18,443 nt of DNA, from positions 1 to 18,443 of the forward strand of contig CAYZQE010000048.1 of the NCBI GenBank assembly GCA_964480635.1. Reading direction: 5' to 3'. Positions within the stretch are counted from its first letter, which is position 1; every line of letters starts with the position of its first letter. Shown here one piece after another: positions 7,755 through 15,312 of this stretch. Both the position numbers and the translations under genes were made by a program. The stretch comes from CAYZQE01 sp964480635 (lineage in GTDB: Bacteria; Pseudomonadota; Gammaproteobacteria; GCA-001735895). Below the pieces are notes generated by a model. It saw only the letters and a program-made list of their open reading frames with translations, did not search any database and had not been told where the DNA came from.

Positions 7755-9335
7755 ATGTCAGACGTCAATATTCATCAAGACAAAATCTTAATTTTAGATT
7801 TTGGTTCTCAATATACCCAGCTCATAGCTCGTCGTGTTCGTGAAATAGGCGTGTATTGTGAAATTTACCCTTGGGATGTCGAATATTCACGCATTACAGA
7901 TTTTGCTGCAAAAGGGATTATTTTGTCAGGTGGCCCAGAAACCACAATGGGCGATGACGCACCGATTGTTTCAACAGATTTAATCAATTCAGGCACACCT
8001 ATTTTAGGTATTTGCTATGGTATGCAAACTATAGCGCAACAATTTGGCGGCGCTGTCGAAAACGTAGGGCATAGCGAATTTGGTTATGCCAAGGTACGTG
8101 CGCACGGGCATACGGCGTTATTAAAAGGCATTCAAGACTCAGTGACCGAAGAAGGTTATGGCATGTTAGATGTGTGGATGTCGCATGGTGATCGTGTTGC
8201 TAAAATGCCAGATGGTTTTAAGCTCATGTGTTCAACTGGCAGTGCGCCAATCGCAGGCATGGCTGACGAAGAGCGTAAAATTTATTGTTTACAGTTTCAC
8301 CCAGAAGTGACACACACGAATCAAGGTGAACAAATACTACAGCGTTTTTGTTGTGACATTAGTGGTTGTGCCGCGCAATGGACAGCCAGTAATATTATTG
8401 AAGACTCAATTCATAATATTCAACAACAAGTAGGCACTGATGATGTGATTTTAGGCTTGTCAGGCGGTGTCGATTCGTCCGTTGTGGCGGCTATGTTACA
8501 TAAAGCCATTGGTCAACAACTCACCTGTATTTTTGTAGACAATGGTTTGTTGCGCCATCAAGAAGGCGATGACGTAATGAAAACCTTCGCCGAGCATATG
8601 GGCGTTAAAGTCATTCGTGTCGATGCAGAAGAGCGCTTTTTAGGGAAACTAAAAGGTGTGACGGATCCAGAATTAAAACGCAAAGCTATCGGTAACTTAT
8701 TTATCGAAATTTTTGAAGAAGAAGCGGCAAAACAAAATAATGCACAATGGCTAGCTCAAGGTACTATTTATCCTGATGTGATTGAATCAGCTGGTGCATC
8801 AACGGGTAAGGCTCATTTAATAAAGTCGCATCATAATGTGGGTGGCTTACCTGATGACATGACACTAAAATTAGTAGAGCCTTTGCGTGAATTATTTAAA
8901 GACGAAGTTCGAAAAATTGGCGAAACATTAGGCTTGCCTCATAAAATGGTATATCGCCATCCCTTTCCAGGCCCTGGTTTAGGTGTGCGTATATTAGGTG
9001 AAGTTAAAAAAGAATTTGCCGACTTATTGCGCCTAGCCGACCATATTTTTATGCAAGAGCTATGGAACCATGACCTGTATGAAAAAACATCTCAAGCATT
9101 CGTAGTGTTTTTACCCGTTAAATCGGTTGGTGTGACAGGTGACGGTCGACGTTACGATTATGTCGTCTCATTAAGAGCCGTAGAAACGATAGACTTTATG
9201 ACAGCTCGTTGGGCACATTTGCCCTATGATTTTTTAGATCTTGTAGCGCGTCGAATTATGAATGAAATATCGGGTATTTCACGCGTTACCTATGATATTT
9301 CTGGTAAACCGCCAGGTACGATTGAGTGGGAGTAA
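7755..9335 (+). CDS. guaA: GMP synthase (glutamine-hydrolysing)
   Basis: GuaA aminates XMP to GMP using ATP and glutamine. It has 526 residues, against 525 in E. coli. Residues 11-200 form the class I glutamine amidotransferase, with DFGSQYTQLIARRVRE, the nucleophile Cys87 in GICYGMQ, and the His/Glu pair in FHPEVTH. The ATP-pyrophosphatase domain begins with LSGGVDSS near residues 235-242. The C-terminal dimerisation/XMP domain has HPFPGPGLGVRILGE and ends in KPPGTIEWE, the typical terminus. The ATG at 7755, 4 bp after guaB, gives the family's normal N-terminus. An earlier in-frame ATG at 7665 lies inside guaB and is unlikely. Confidence 0.98.
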   Translation: MSDVNIHQDKILILDFGSQYTQLIARRVREIGVYCEIYPWDVEYSRITDFAAKGIILSGGPETTMGDDAPIVSTDLINSGTPILGICYGMQTIAQQFGGAVENVGHSEFGYAKVRAHGHTALLKGIQDSVTEEGYGMLDVWMSHGDRVAKMPDGFKLMCSTGSAPIAGMADEERKIYCLQFHPEVTHTNQGEQILQRFCCDISGCAAQWTASNIIEDSIHNIQQQVGTDDVILGLSGGVDSSVVAAMLHKAIGQQLTCIFVDNGLLRHQEGDDVMKTFAEHMGVKVIRVDAEERFLGKLKGVTDPELKRKAIGNLFIEIFEEEAAKQNNAQWLAQGTIYPDVIESAGASTGKAHLIKSHHNVGGLPDDMTLKLVEPLRELFKDEVRKIGETLGLPHKMVYRHPFPGPGLGVRILGEVKKEFADLLRLADHIFMQELWNHDLYEKTSQAFVVFLPVKSVGVTGDGRRYDYVVSLRAVETIDFMTARWAHLPYDFLDLVARRIMNEISGISRVTYDISGKPPGTIEWE

Positions 9336-9426
9336 ATTATCATTTTTTTGATATAGCCTAAAGTGACTCAGTAACTTAACCTAAACATGAATTTATTCAA
9401 TTTATTCAAAATTTTAATAAAACTTA

Positions 9427-9915
9427 ATGATAACTGTTGAGTCGAATGACCATCACTGGATGATGTTAGCACTTGAGCAAGCGGAAAAAGCAGCCAGTAT
9501 AAATGAGGTTCCTGTTGGTGCAATCTTAGTTGATGAACATCAAAAAATCATTGCAAGTGCTCATAATCAACCCATTACTCAGCATGATCCAACCTCTCAT
9601 GCAGAAATAAATGTGTTACGAAAAGCAGCGGCATTACTCGAAAATTATCGATTAATTAATACCACATTATATGTGACACTGGAGCCCTGTGTGATGTGTG
9701 TTGGGGCAATGGTGCATAGCCGCATTACTCGGCTTGTCTATGGTGCTAGTGAATATAAAACAGGTGCCGTGAATAGCCGGTTTCAATTATTAACAGAAAA
9801 CTTGCATAATCATAATATAGTGGTGACTTCGGGTGTATTAGATGCAGCTTGTAGTGATATTTTATCTAACTTTTTTAAACGTAGGCGGATTCAAAAAAAA
9901 TGCGTAACATCTTAA
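9427..9915 (+). CDS. tadA: tRNA adenosine(34) deaminase
   Basis: TadA converts A34 to inosine in tRNA-Arg(ACG), allowing it to read three arginine codons. The 162-residue protein has the deaminase zinc site HAEINVLRKAA (His and catalytic Glu) and PCVMCVGAM (two zinc Cys). The N-terminal WMMLALEQAEKAA and EVPVGAILV and the central NYRLINTTLYVTLEP match TadA closely. No strong ribosome site precedes the ATG. The final 16 bases overlap the start of the next gene, so the two are probably translationally coupled. It lies 91 bp after guaA with no clear terminator between, so read-through from guaBA is possible. Confidence 0.95.
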   Translation: MITVESNDHHWMMLALEQAEKAASINEVPVGAILVDEHQKIIASAHNQPITQHDPTSHAEINVLRKAAALLENYRLINTTLYVTLEPCVMCVGAMVHSRITRLVYGASEYKTGAVNSRFQLLTENLHNHNIVVTSGVLDAACSDILSNFFKRRRIQKKCVTS

Positions 9916-10856
9916 TTATATTTTTTACTCTATTGAGTTTTAGTGCTTCGGCATTGGATTTTAAATACCCATTAAGCAGCGTCGATATGAGCTTAAAGCA
10001 AGTGTCAGAACATGTTTATTATGTTGAAGGTATTCCTGGTATTGCCACCGATAATGAAGGCTTTATTTCTAATGCAAGTTTTGTCATCACTGACAAAGGC
10101 ATTGTTGTTATTGATGCCTTAGGGTCGCCGTCATTAGCTGAAAAAATGTTATCACTGATACGCACAATATCGGATAAACCCATCATCGAAGTGATTATTA
10201 CTCATTACCATGCTGATCATATCTATGGCATACAAGTTTTTAAAGAGCAGGGTGCTAAAGTTATCGCTCCTTTGGGGTCAGATGTATATTTAGAATCAAT
10301 TGCTGCTGAAGAACGTCTCGAAGAACGCCGTTTCTCTTTAGAACCTTGGGTTAATGAAGAGACTCTCCTTATATATCCTGATGAATTGGTCAAGGCTTCT
10401 CATATTCGTGATTATGGCAACATTAAATTAACCATTAATTATTTGGGTAAGGCGCACTCCGATGGCGATTTAACCGTTTATGTTAATGCCGAAGGTATTT
10501 TATTTTCTGGAGACACTATCTTTGAGGGGCGAATTCCTTTTTTGGGTGACTCTGACACGAAAGCTTGGCTTAAAACGTTAGATGACATGCTTAAAAACGA
10601 TGCCATAAAAGCGTTAGTGCCAGGACACGGCTCATATTCTACTGACGCAAAACAAACTATCGCTCTAACCCATAACTATCTAAAATTTATCCGCGAACAA
10701 TTTGAAGAGGGCGTGGACGAACTAATGAGTTTTGATGAGATTTATAGCGCTATTGACTGGAAAGATTTTTCACAGTTACCCGCATTTACAACGGCAAATA
10801 GGCGCAATGCTTATCAAGTTTTTTTGGCATTAGAAAAAGAATTATTAGAAAATTAA
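9900..10856 (+). CDS. periplasmic metallo-beta-lactamase-fold hydrolase
   Basis: A 318-residue protein with a signal peptide at about 1-18 (LLSFSASA), so it acts outside the inner membrane. The metallo-beta-lactamase fold is shown by THYHADH (His102, His104, Asp106, His107), GKAHSDGD (His186), FSGD (Asp205) and PGHG (His243), a full di-metal ligand set. The N-terminal VYYVEGIPG and NASFVITDKGIVVIDALG fit the exported hydrolases related to SoxH and quinoprotein-relay metallohydrolases, common in purple sulfur bacteria and other proteobacteria. The substrate is unknown. The start ATG sits inside tadA after GTAGGCGGA, and the stop is one base before the next gene. The tight packing ties it to the ABC transporter genes. 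Confidence 0.82.
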   Translation: MRNILIIFFTLLSFSASALDFKYPLSSVDMSLKQVSEHVYYVEGIPGIATDNEGFISNASFVITDKGIVVIDALGSPSLAEKMLSLIRTISDKPIIEVIITHYHADHIYGIQVFKEQGAKVIAPLGSDVYLESIAAEERLEERRFSLEPWVNEETLLIYPDELVKASHIRDYGNIKLTINYLGKAHSDGDLTVYVNAEGILFSGDTIFEGRIPFLGDSDTKAWLKTLDDMLKNDAIKALVPGHGSYSTDAKQTIALTHNYLKFIREQFEEGVDELMSFDEIYSAIDWKDFSQLPAFTTANRRNAYQVFLALEKELLEN

Positions 10857-10857
10857 G

Positions 10858-11736
10858 ATGAAAATGGACATTAACGTCATGTTTAAATATGCTTTATTAA
10901 GTGCTTTAGTTGTTTTTTCGGGCAGTGTATTAAGTCAGCCAAAAACTCTTGTTTTTTCGGCAATACCCGATCAAGATCAATCTTTGCTAATACAGCGCTT
11001 TACTAAAGTTGCAGATTATCTATCTCAGTCTTTAGACATACCTGTCAAATATGTCCCTGTTAAGTCCTATTCTGCCGCTATAACCGCTTTTCGTAATAAC
11101 CAAGTTCAATTAGCGTGGTTTGGTGGTTTGTCAGGGGTTAGAGCTAGAGGCCTAGTTACAGGCTCCGAAGCGATAGCCCAAGGTGCTGAAGACCCTGATT
11201 TTCAAACCTATTTTATTGCCCATCATAGTGCAAAAATAAATAAGTCCGACCACTTTCCTTTGGAGATTAAGAATAAGACCTTTACCTTTGGCTCTAAAGG
11301 CTCGACTTCAGGGCGATTAATGCCAGAGTTTCATATTCGTCAAGCGTTTAATGATGTGCCCAATAACGTGTTTAAACGTGTTGGCTTTAGTGGTAATCAT
11401 TCTCGTACTATCGCTTTGGTGCAAACAGGTGCTTACCAAGTGGGAGCCACCAATTACAAAGTTTGGGAAAAAGAACTCGTTGCAGGCAATATAGATACCA
11501 ATAAGGTGTCTATTATTTGGAAAACACCGCCTTATCCAGATTATCAATGGAGTATTCGTGGCGATGTTGATGCAATTTGGGGTGAAGGCTTTAAGCAAAA
11601 AGTGACTGAAGCTATTCTTAATATGAAAGATAAAGATCTTTTGGCCTCTTTTCCTCGCAGTGCCTTTATTAAAGCAACTAATGACGATTACTTACCGATA
11701 GTGCATACCGCAAAAATAATTGGTTTAATAGATTAA
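10858..11736 (+). CDS. PhnD-like substrate-binding protein (putative selenate/phosphonate-type ABC importer)
   Basis: A 292-residue periplasmic binding protein with a hydrophobic export signal at about residues 8-26 (LLSALVVFSGSVLS). Motifs include FSAIPDQDQ, VPVKSYSAAITAFRN, LAWFGGLSGVRAR, AQGAEDPDFQTYFIA, KTFTFGSKGSTSGRLMPE and TPPYPDYQWS. These match, from memory, the subgroup annotated as putative selenate ABC transporter binding protein, a branch of the PhnD/phosphonate-phosphite family. That substrate was proposed from gene context and is not proven. The start at 10858 is one base after the previous stop; an ATG at 10879 would give a more compact signal peptide and is equally plausible. 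The ATPase gene follows after 12 bp. Confidence 0.87.
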   Translation: MKMDINVMFKYALLSALVVFSGSVLSQPKTLVFSAIPDQDQSLLIQRFTKVADYLSQSLDIPVKYVPVKSYSAAITAFRNNQVQLAWFGGLSGVRARGLVTGSEAIAQGAEDPDFQTYFIAHHSAKINKSDHFPLEIKNKTFTFGSKGSTSGRLMPEFHIRQAFNDVPNNVFKRVGFSGNHSRTIALVQTGAYQVGATNYKVWEKELVAGNIDTNKVSIIWKTPPYPDYQWSIRGDVDAIWGEGFKQKVTEAILNMKDKDLLASFPRSAFIKATNDDYLPIVHTAKIIGLID

Positions 11737-11748
11737 TTAGCGACCAGT

Positions 11749-12399
11749 ATGTTTGTTCTAAACGCAGCCAATGCTACTTATAAAAATAGAGTCGTTTTAA
11801 AAAGCATTAGCATTGAAATACCAGAAGGACAAAAAGTCGCTTTAATCGGCTGTAGTGGTTCAGGTAAATCAACCTTATTAAACTTACTCTATCAGCAACA
11901 CGCTAAAGACATTTCCTTAATACCGCAAAATCATGGCTTAGTGCATAGCTTGTCTGTTTTTCATAATGTGTATATGGGGCAGCTAGGGCGAAAGCCTTTG
12001 TGGTATAACTTAGTTAATCTTCTCAAGCCATTAAAAAAACCGTTAGTTGATGTTGGCAGCATTCTTAAATTAGTCCAATTGGATGAAAAGATAATGCAAC
12101 CAGTTGCCCAGCTTTCAGGTGGGCAGCAACAACGCACAGCAATCGCTAGAGCATTCATGCAAAATTCAAACACATTGCTCGCCGATGAACCCATTTCATC
12201 GTTAGATGAGCAGCAGTCTAAAAAGATTATGCAATTGCTGTGCTCTAGATTTAATACTGTCATACTTGCGATGCATGATATTGATTTAGCTTTACAATAT
12301 TGTGATCGCATCATTGGTTTAAAGCAGGGGGTTATTAATTTAGATAAGCCAGCCGCTGAGTTAAATCGAGATGATTTATTAAAGCAATATGGCGAATAG
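11749..12399 (+). CDS. ABC transporter ATPase, PhnC-like
   Basis: A 216-residue cytoplasmic ATPase that powers the adjacent importer. Walker A is GCSGSGKST (34-42), the Q-loop is Gln60, the signature is LSGGQQQR (122-129), Walker B is TLLADEP (142-148) and the H-loop is His176 in AMHD. It is shorter than typical PhnC proteins (about 250 residues); the stretch between Walker A and the Q-loop is compact, but every catalytic motif is present. The gene lies 12 bp after the binding protein and 17 bp before the permease. Order and spacing identify it as part of the same transporter. Confidence 0.9.
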   Translation: MFVLNAANATYKNRVVLKSISIEIPEGQKVALIGCSGSGKSTLLNLLYQQHAKDISLIPQNHGLVHSLSVFHNVYMGQLGRKPLWYNLVNLLKPLKKPLVDVGSILKLVQLDEKIMQPVAQLSGGQQQRTAIARAFMQNSNTLLADEPISSLDEQQSKKIMQLLCSRFNTVILAMHDIDLALQYCDRIIGLKQGVINLDKPAAELNRDDLLKQYGE

Positions 12400-12416
12400 T
12401 TCGCTTTGATAGCATC

Positions 12417-13889
12417 ATGTTTCAGTTAACGCCTCGTCTTCAAGTAAGCCTCTTATTTATATTTATCGCGTTAATTTGTCTCCCATTAGCTGACCTTTCT
12501 ATTGTTACCTATGACCCATGGGCTGAGCTTCAGCGTTTATTTGGTGGCTTATTCAATCTTTCTTTAAATCAAATAGAATCGCCTATTGATGCCTTATTGC
12601 AAACCATTGCATTTGCTTTTTTAGGGGTTGCATTGGGCTGTGTCGTAGGCTTTTTATTAGCGCAAATATTTCATTTTAAAATAGTACAAATTGGCTGTGC
12701 ATTGATTAGAGCGGTACATGAATTATTTTGGGCATTAATCTTTTTACAAATCTTTGGGCTACACCCATTAACCGGTTTATTGGCACTTGCTTTGCCCTAT
12801 GCGGCAACGTTTGCCAAAGTTTATGCAGAGATAATAGAAGAAGGCGACCGCAGCGCTTTTGATGCGATACGGAGCCATAGCGGTGCAACAGCTGCTTTTT
12901 TCTATGCTCGATTACCCGACTTATGGACGCATTTTATTAGTTACACCAGTTATCGTTTGGAGTGTGGATTGCGCTCTAGTGCGGTATTAGGTTTTGTCGG
13001 TTTGCCGACGTTAGGCTATTACCTCAGCACCGCTTTTTTAGAAGGGCAGTATGGTGCTGTTTGGGCATTACTTATTTTATTTTATGTGCTTATCGCGAGT
13101 ATGAAACTTTGGTTAAAGCCTAAATTAATACCCATATATTTATTGGTGTCGCCGTGGATTATTGCTAATGACAGCACCATCTCAACCGATAATATCGTGC
13201 GCTTTTTTACCCAAGACATTGTTCCCAGCCCGATTAGAAATAATGCCGGTTTTGATGGGCTTTGGCAGTGGATAAGCAATATTTGGATCAACGAAGCATG
13301 GCCAGGTATTTTTAATAGTTTAGTGCTGACTCAATTGGCATTAGTCTTAACAGCCTTTTTAGCCTTGGTATTATTCCCGATGGTTTCGCCTTTGTTTGTG
13401 CGTAAAGGGTTTCGAATTAGTAATCATGTGTTTTTAGTGATTATGCGCTCAACCCCTGAATATATTTTGGCGTTTATACTGCTCACTTTATGGGGGCCAT
13501 CTATGTTACCCGCCATCATTGCCTTAGCTCTTCATAACGCAGGCATTATCGCTCATTTAATGGGTGGATATAGTTCGGCTATTAAGTTGCGTGTCGATGC
13601 GCCTAGTGGCATATCACGATATTTTTTTGAAGTGTTACCTCGGTTATATGGCCAATTTTTAGCTTTTTTATTCTATCGTTGGGAAATTATTTTAAGAGAA
13701 ACGGCTATCTTAGGTATATTAGGGATAGCGACTTTAGGTTTTTATATTGATAGCGCTATTCAAGATATCCGTATGGATAAGGCGATGATATTAATTTTAA
13801 TTACGGCGCTATTAAACGTAGGCGTTGACGCTTTATCTCGTTTTATACGCTCTCGACTTAAGTTATCAATGAATGCGAAAGTGACATAA
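12417..13889 (+). CDS. fused double-domain ABC permease, PhnE-like
   Basis: A 490-residue polytopic membrane protein holding two permease domains in one chain. Domain 1 (about 1-235) has an EAA-type loop around 136-167 (AEIIEEGDRSAFDAIRSHS) and then RSSAVLGFVGLPTLGYYL at 186-203. Domain 2 (about 295-480) has the corresponding loop around 383-408 and RETAILGILGIATLGFYI at 427-444. The repeated RxxAxLGxxGxxTLGxY motif shows that the halves are homologous. One chain can therefore supply both transmembrane domains, whereas single-domain permeases form dimers. No good ribosome site precedes ATG 12417, so coupling to the ATPase gene is likely. This is the last gene of the tight run. Confidence 0.88.
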   Translation: MFQLTPRLQVSLLFIFIALICLPLADLSIVTYDPWAELQRLFGGLFNLSLNQIESPIDALLQTIAFAFLGVALGCVVGFLLAQIFHFKIVQIGCALIRAVHELFWALIFLQIFGLHPLTGLLALALPYAATFAKVYAEIIEEGDRSAFDAIRSHSGATAAFFYARLPDLWTHFISYTSYRLECGLRSSAVLGFVGLPTLGYYLSTAFLEGQYGAVWALLILFYVLIASMKLWLKPKLIPIYLLVSPWIIANDSTISTDNIVRFFTQDIVPSPIRNNAGFDGLWQWISNIWINEAWPGIFNSLVLTQLALVLTAFLALVLFPMVSPLFVRKGFRISNHVFLVIMRSTPEYILAFILLTLWGPSMLPAIIALALHNAGIIAHLMGGYSSAIKLRVDAPSGISRYFFEVLPRLYGQFLAFLFYRWEIILRETAILGILGIATLGFYIDSAIQDIRMDKAMILILITALLNVGVDALSRFIRSRLKLSMNAKVT

Positions 13890-13987
13890 ATTTTTAATGT
13901 TGAAAGCCTGTATTAGAAAATAATAACCTACTAAAATAGTCGGATATTATGTGTTATGCTCCACCTTTATCCGCAAGACTAATATTT

Positions 13988-14605
13988 ATGGCACGTTTAA
14001 AAAGAAGTTGGAATTTTCGCGATAAAGACCGCTCGATGAAAGATATCGGCAGTGCTTTAAGTTTTAATATTTGGCAAATAAGTGGCAACGCCTTATTAGA
14101 ATTAGAAAATGAAGGCTTTGAAACTAATTCACGTTCACAGCGTTTAGATGTGGTGTGTGAATTTGCTGCATATTTATTGCAAATTGCAGATCGCATGACA
14201 TTTGATAAAATCTCTCTTGAACAGCGTAATGACTTAATTAGTTTTGCGGGCCTACATATGGCATCAATCATTCAAGATAATCGTCTCGATACAGATGGCG
14301 AGGGTGATCATATTAAAGTGTTTTTAATATTATTGAGATCGCGTATAAATGACTATTCTGATTGTCAGTTTAGTTATGAAGATGGGCCGAGCTTTGTTTT
14401 TTTACGTTTGTTAGGAGATCACGTCACCGCTCAAATGGGTGCAAAAGATCAAAAATGGATTACCAGTTACGTGATTGATTTTTCGGGTGAAAAGCTCTTT
14501 AAAACCTTCCGCAGAATTTTACCAGGATTGATAGACCCTGCTCAACGCGTAAGGCCGGTAGAAGATGAAGCTTTAGAAGGTATGGGCAAAAACCACGACG
14601 TTTAA
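13988..14605 (+). CDS. unrecognised conserved-looking cytoplasmic protein
   Basis: A 205-residue soluble protein with no signal peptide or membrane span. It starts with a basic, aromatic stretch (MARLKRSWNFRDKDRSMK), followed by predicted helices with LDVVCEFAAYLLQIADRMTF and ISFAGLHMASIIQDNR. The C-terminus includes KLFKTFRRILPGLIDP and an acidic tail. I do not recognise a family. The reading frame opens earlier at ATG 13949, but I prefer ATG 13988 because an extended -10-like TGTTATGCT at 13952-13960 would put transcription start after 13949. That promoter is weak evidence. The gene sits alone between the transporter operon (99 bp upstream) and a convergent zinc-ribbon gene. Confidence 0.65.
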   Translation: MARLKRSWNFRDKDRSMKDIGSALSFNIWQISGNALLELENEGFETNSRSQRLDVVCEFAAYLLQIADRMTFDKISLEQRNDLISFAGLHMASIIQDNRLDTDGEGDHIKVFLILLRSRINDYSDCQFSYEDGPSFVFLRLLGDHVTAQMGAKDQKWITSYVIDFSGEKLFKTFRRILPGLIDPAQRVRPVEDEALEGMGKNHDV

Positions 14606-14683
14606 TTTTATATGACTTCCTTAGACATTAAGCACCTGCTTGTAGCGCCATAGCTTGGCCTTAAAAATAGTTCGTACTAATAT

Positions 14684-15187
14684 TTATAAAGGTTTACGCG
14701 TAAATTCAGTTTTATGACATTTAGGGCAGGGTGGTATATGGGTGCTTTTTTTAAATTGCATTGGCTGAGAGCAATGAACACAATCAATAATACCCGGCGC
14801 GGTTATTTCGCCTGTTTTATAAATAATAGCGACCCGATTAGACTTTTTTAAGTCATTTAAACTGAGCCATGTTTTATCGGCTGCATTAGCTACAATATCA
14901 ATAAATTTATCTTCTATAAGCTCATAATCAAATCTTAGCCAATCGTTTAACTCCTTACCTTGTTGATGAATGTTATGTAAAACATCATCTAAATCGCGTT
15001 TTAAATACTGCGAAAATTCTTTCGCATCTTTCACGCTAATATCTTGGGCTTTCTGGGCTAATTCAGTTGCATTATCAATCATTTCTTCAAGCGTTGGTTG
15101 CAGTGCAACGTCGGCAGTGTGAACGGCTTCTGCAACCTGATCCATGATTTTGTCGTATATTTTTAAGAGCTTATCGTTGTGATCCAT
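14684..15187 (-). CDS. DUF1451 zinc-ribbon protein (YbeL-like)
   Basis: A 167-residue cytoplasmic protein. Residues 1-110 are charged and helical, probably a coiled coil. Residues 118-167 carry VAIIYKTGEITAPGIIDC and a four-cysteine zinc ribbon (Cys136, Cys139, Cys154, Cys157: CVHC and CPKC), ending in FTRKPL. This helical-plus-YxTGE-plus-ribbon layout matches DUF1451, E. coli YbeL, whose function is unknown. The start at 15187 has no strong ribosome site. It is divergent from the membrane gene at 15313 and shares the 125-bp region containing the 15256-15281 palindrome. Confidence 0.85.
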   Translation of the reverse strand: MDHNDKLLKIYDKIMDQVAEAVHTADVALQPTLEEMIDNATELAQKAQDISVKDAKEFSQYLKRDLDDVLHNIHQQGKELNDWLRFDYELIEDKFIDIVANAADKTWLSLNDLKKSNRVAIIYKTGEITAPGIIDCVHCSQPMQFKKSTHIPPCPKCHKTEFTRKPL

Positions 15188-15252
15188 ACCATATATTTAG
15201 ATCATAATTGAAAAATTGCAAGGAAAATAGCGTATAAAAACAAGGCATAAAC

Positions 15253-15281
15253 TTGACTATATTAGTATATTCTAATATAGT
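15253..15281 (+). promoter_or_regulatory. sigma-70 promoter overlapped by a palindrome (operator candidate)
   Basis: TTGACT (15253-15258), a 17-bp spacer and TATAGT (15276-15281) make a near-consensus promoter 31 bp before ATG 15313. A perfect inverted repeat with 10-bp arms (15256-15265 and 15272-15281) covers the end of the -35, the spacer and the -10, where a repressor would block polymerase. The same 29-bp element occurs with 3 differences on the minus strand at 18130-18158. Confidence 0.75.
15256..15281. repeat. 10-bp perfect inverted repeat inside the promoter
   Basis: ACTATATTAG (15256-15265) and its exact reverse complement CTAATATAGT (15272-15281) are separated by 6 bp. The 16-bp centre-to-centre spacing fits a dimeric regulator bound to one DNA face over about 1.5 turns, though AT-rich palindromes can arise by chance. 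Confidence 0.7.
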
Positions 15282-15312
15282 GTTTGGCTCTTTTAGCAAC
15301 TTGCTTAATATT

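Noticed and set aside
9387..9408. Repeated AATTTATTC motif before tadA as a regulatory site.
   Set aside because: Two short AT-rich copies are within chance for this base composition, and they are not positioned relative to a recognisable promoter.
14630..14641. Short AAGCA/TGCTT inverted repeat between the convergent genes as a terminator.
   Set aside because: The stem is only 4-5 bp and no T-run follows on either strand.
15253..15312. TTG 15253 as the start of the membrane/coiled-coil protein.
   Set aside because: That TTG is the first part of the -35 box; transcription should begin near 15288, so the start is ATG 15313.
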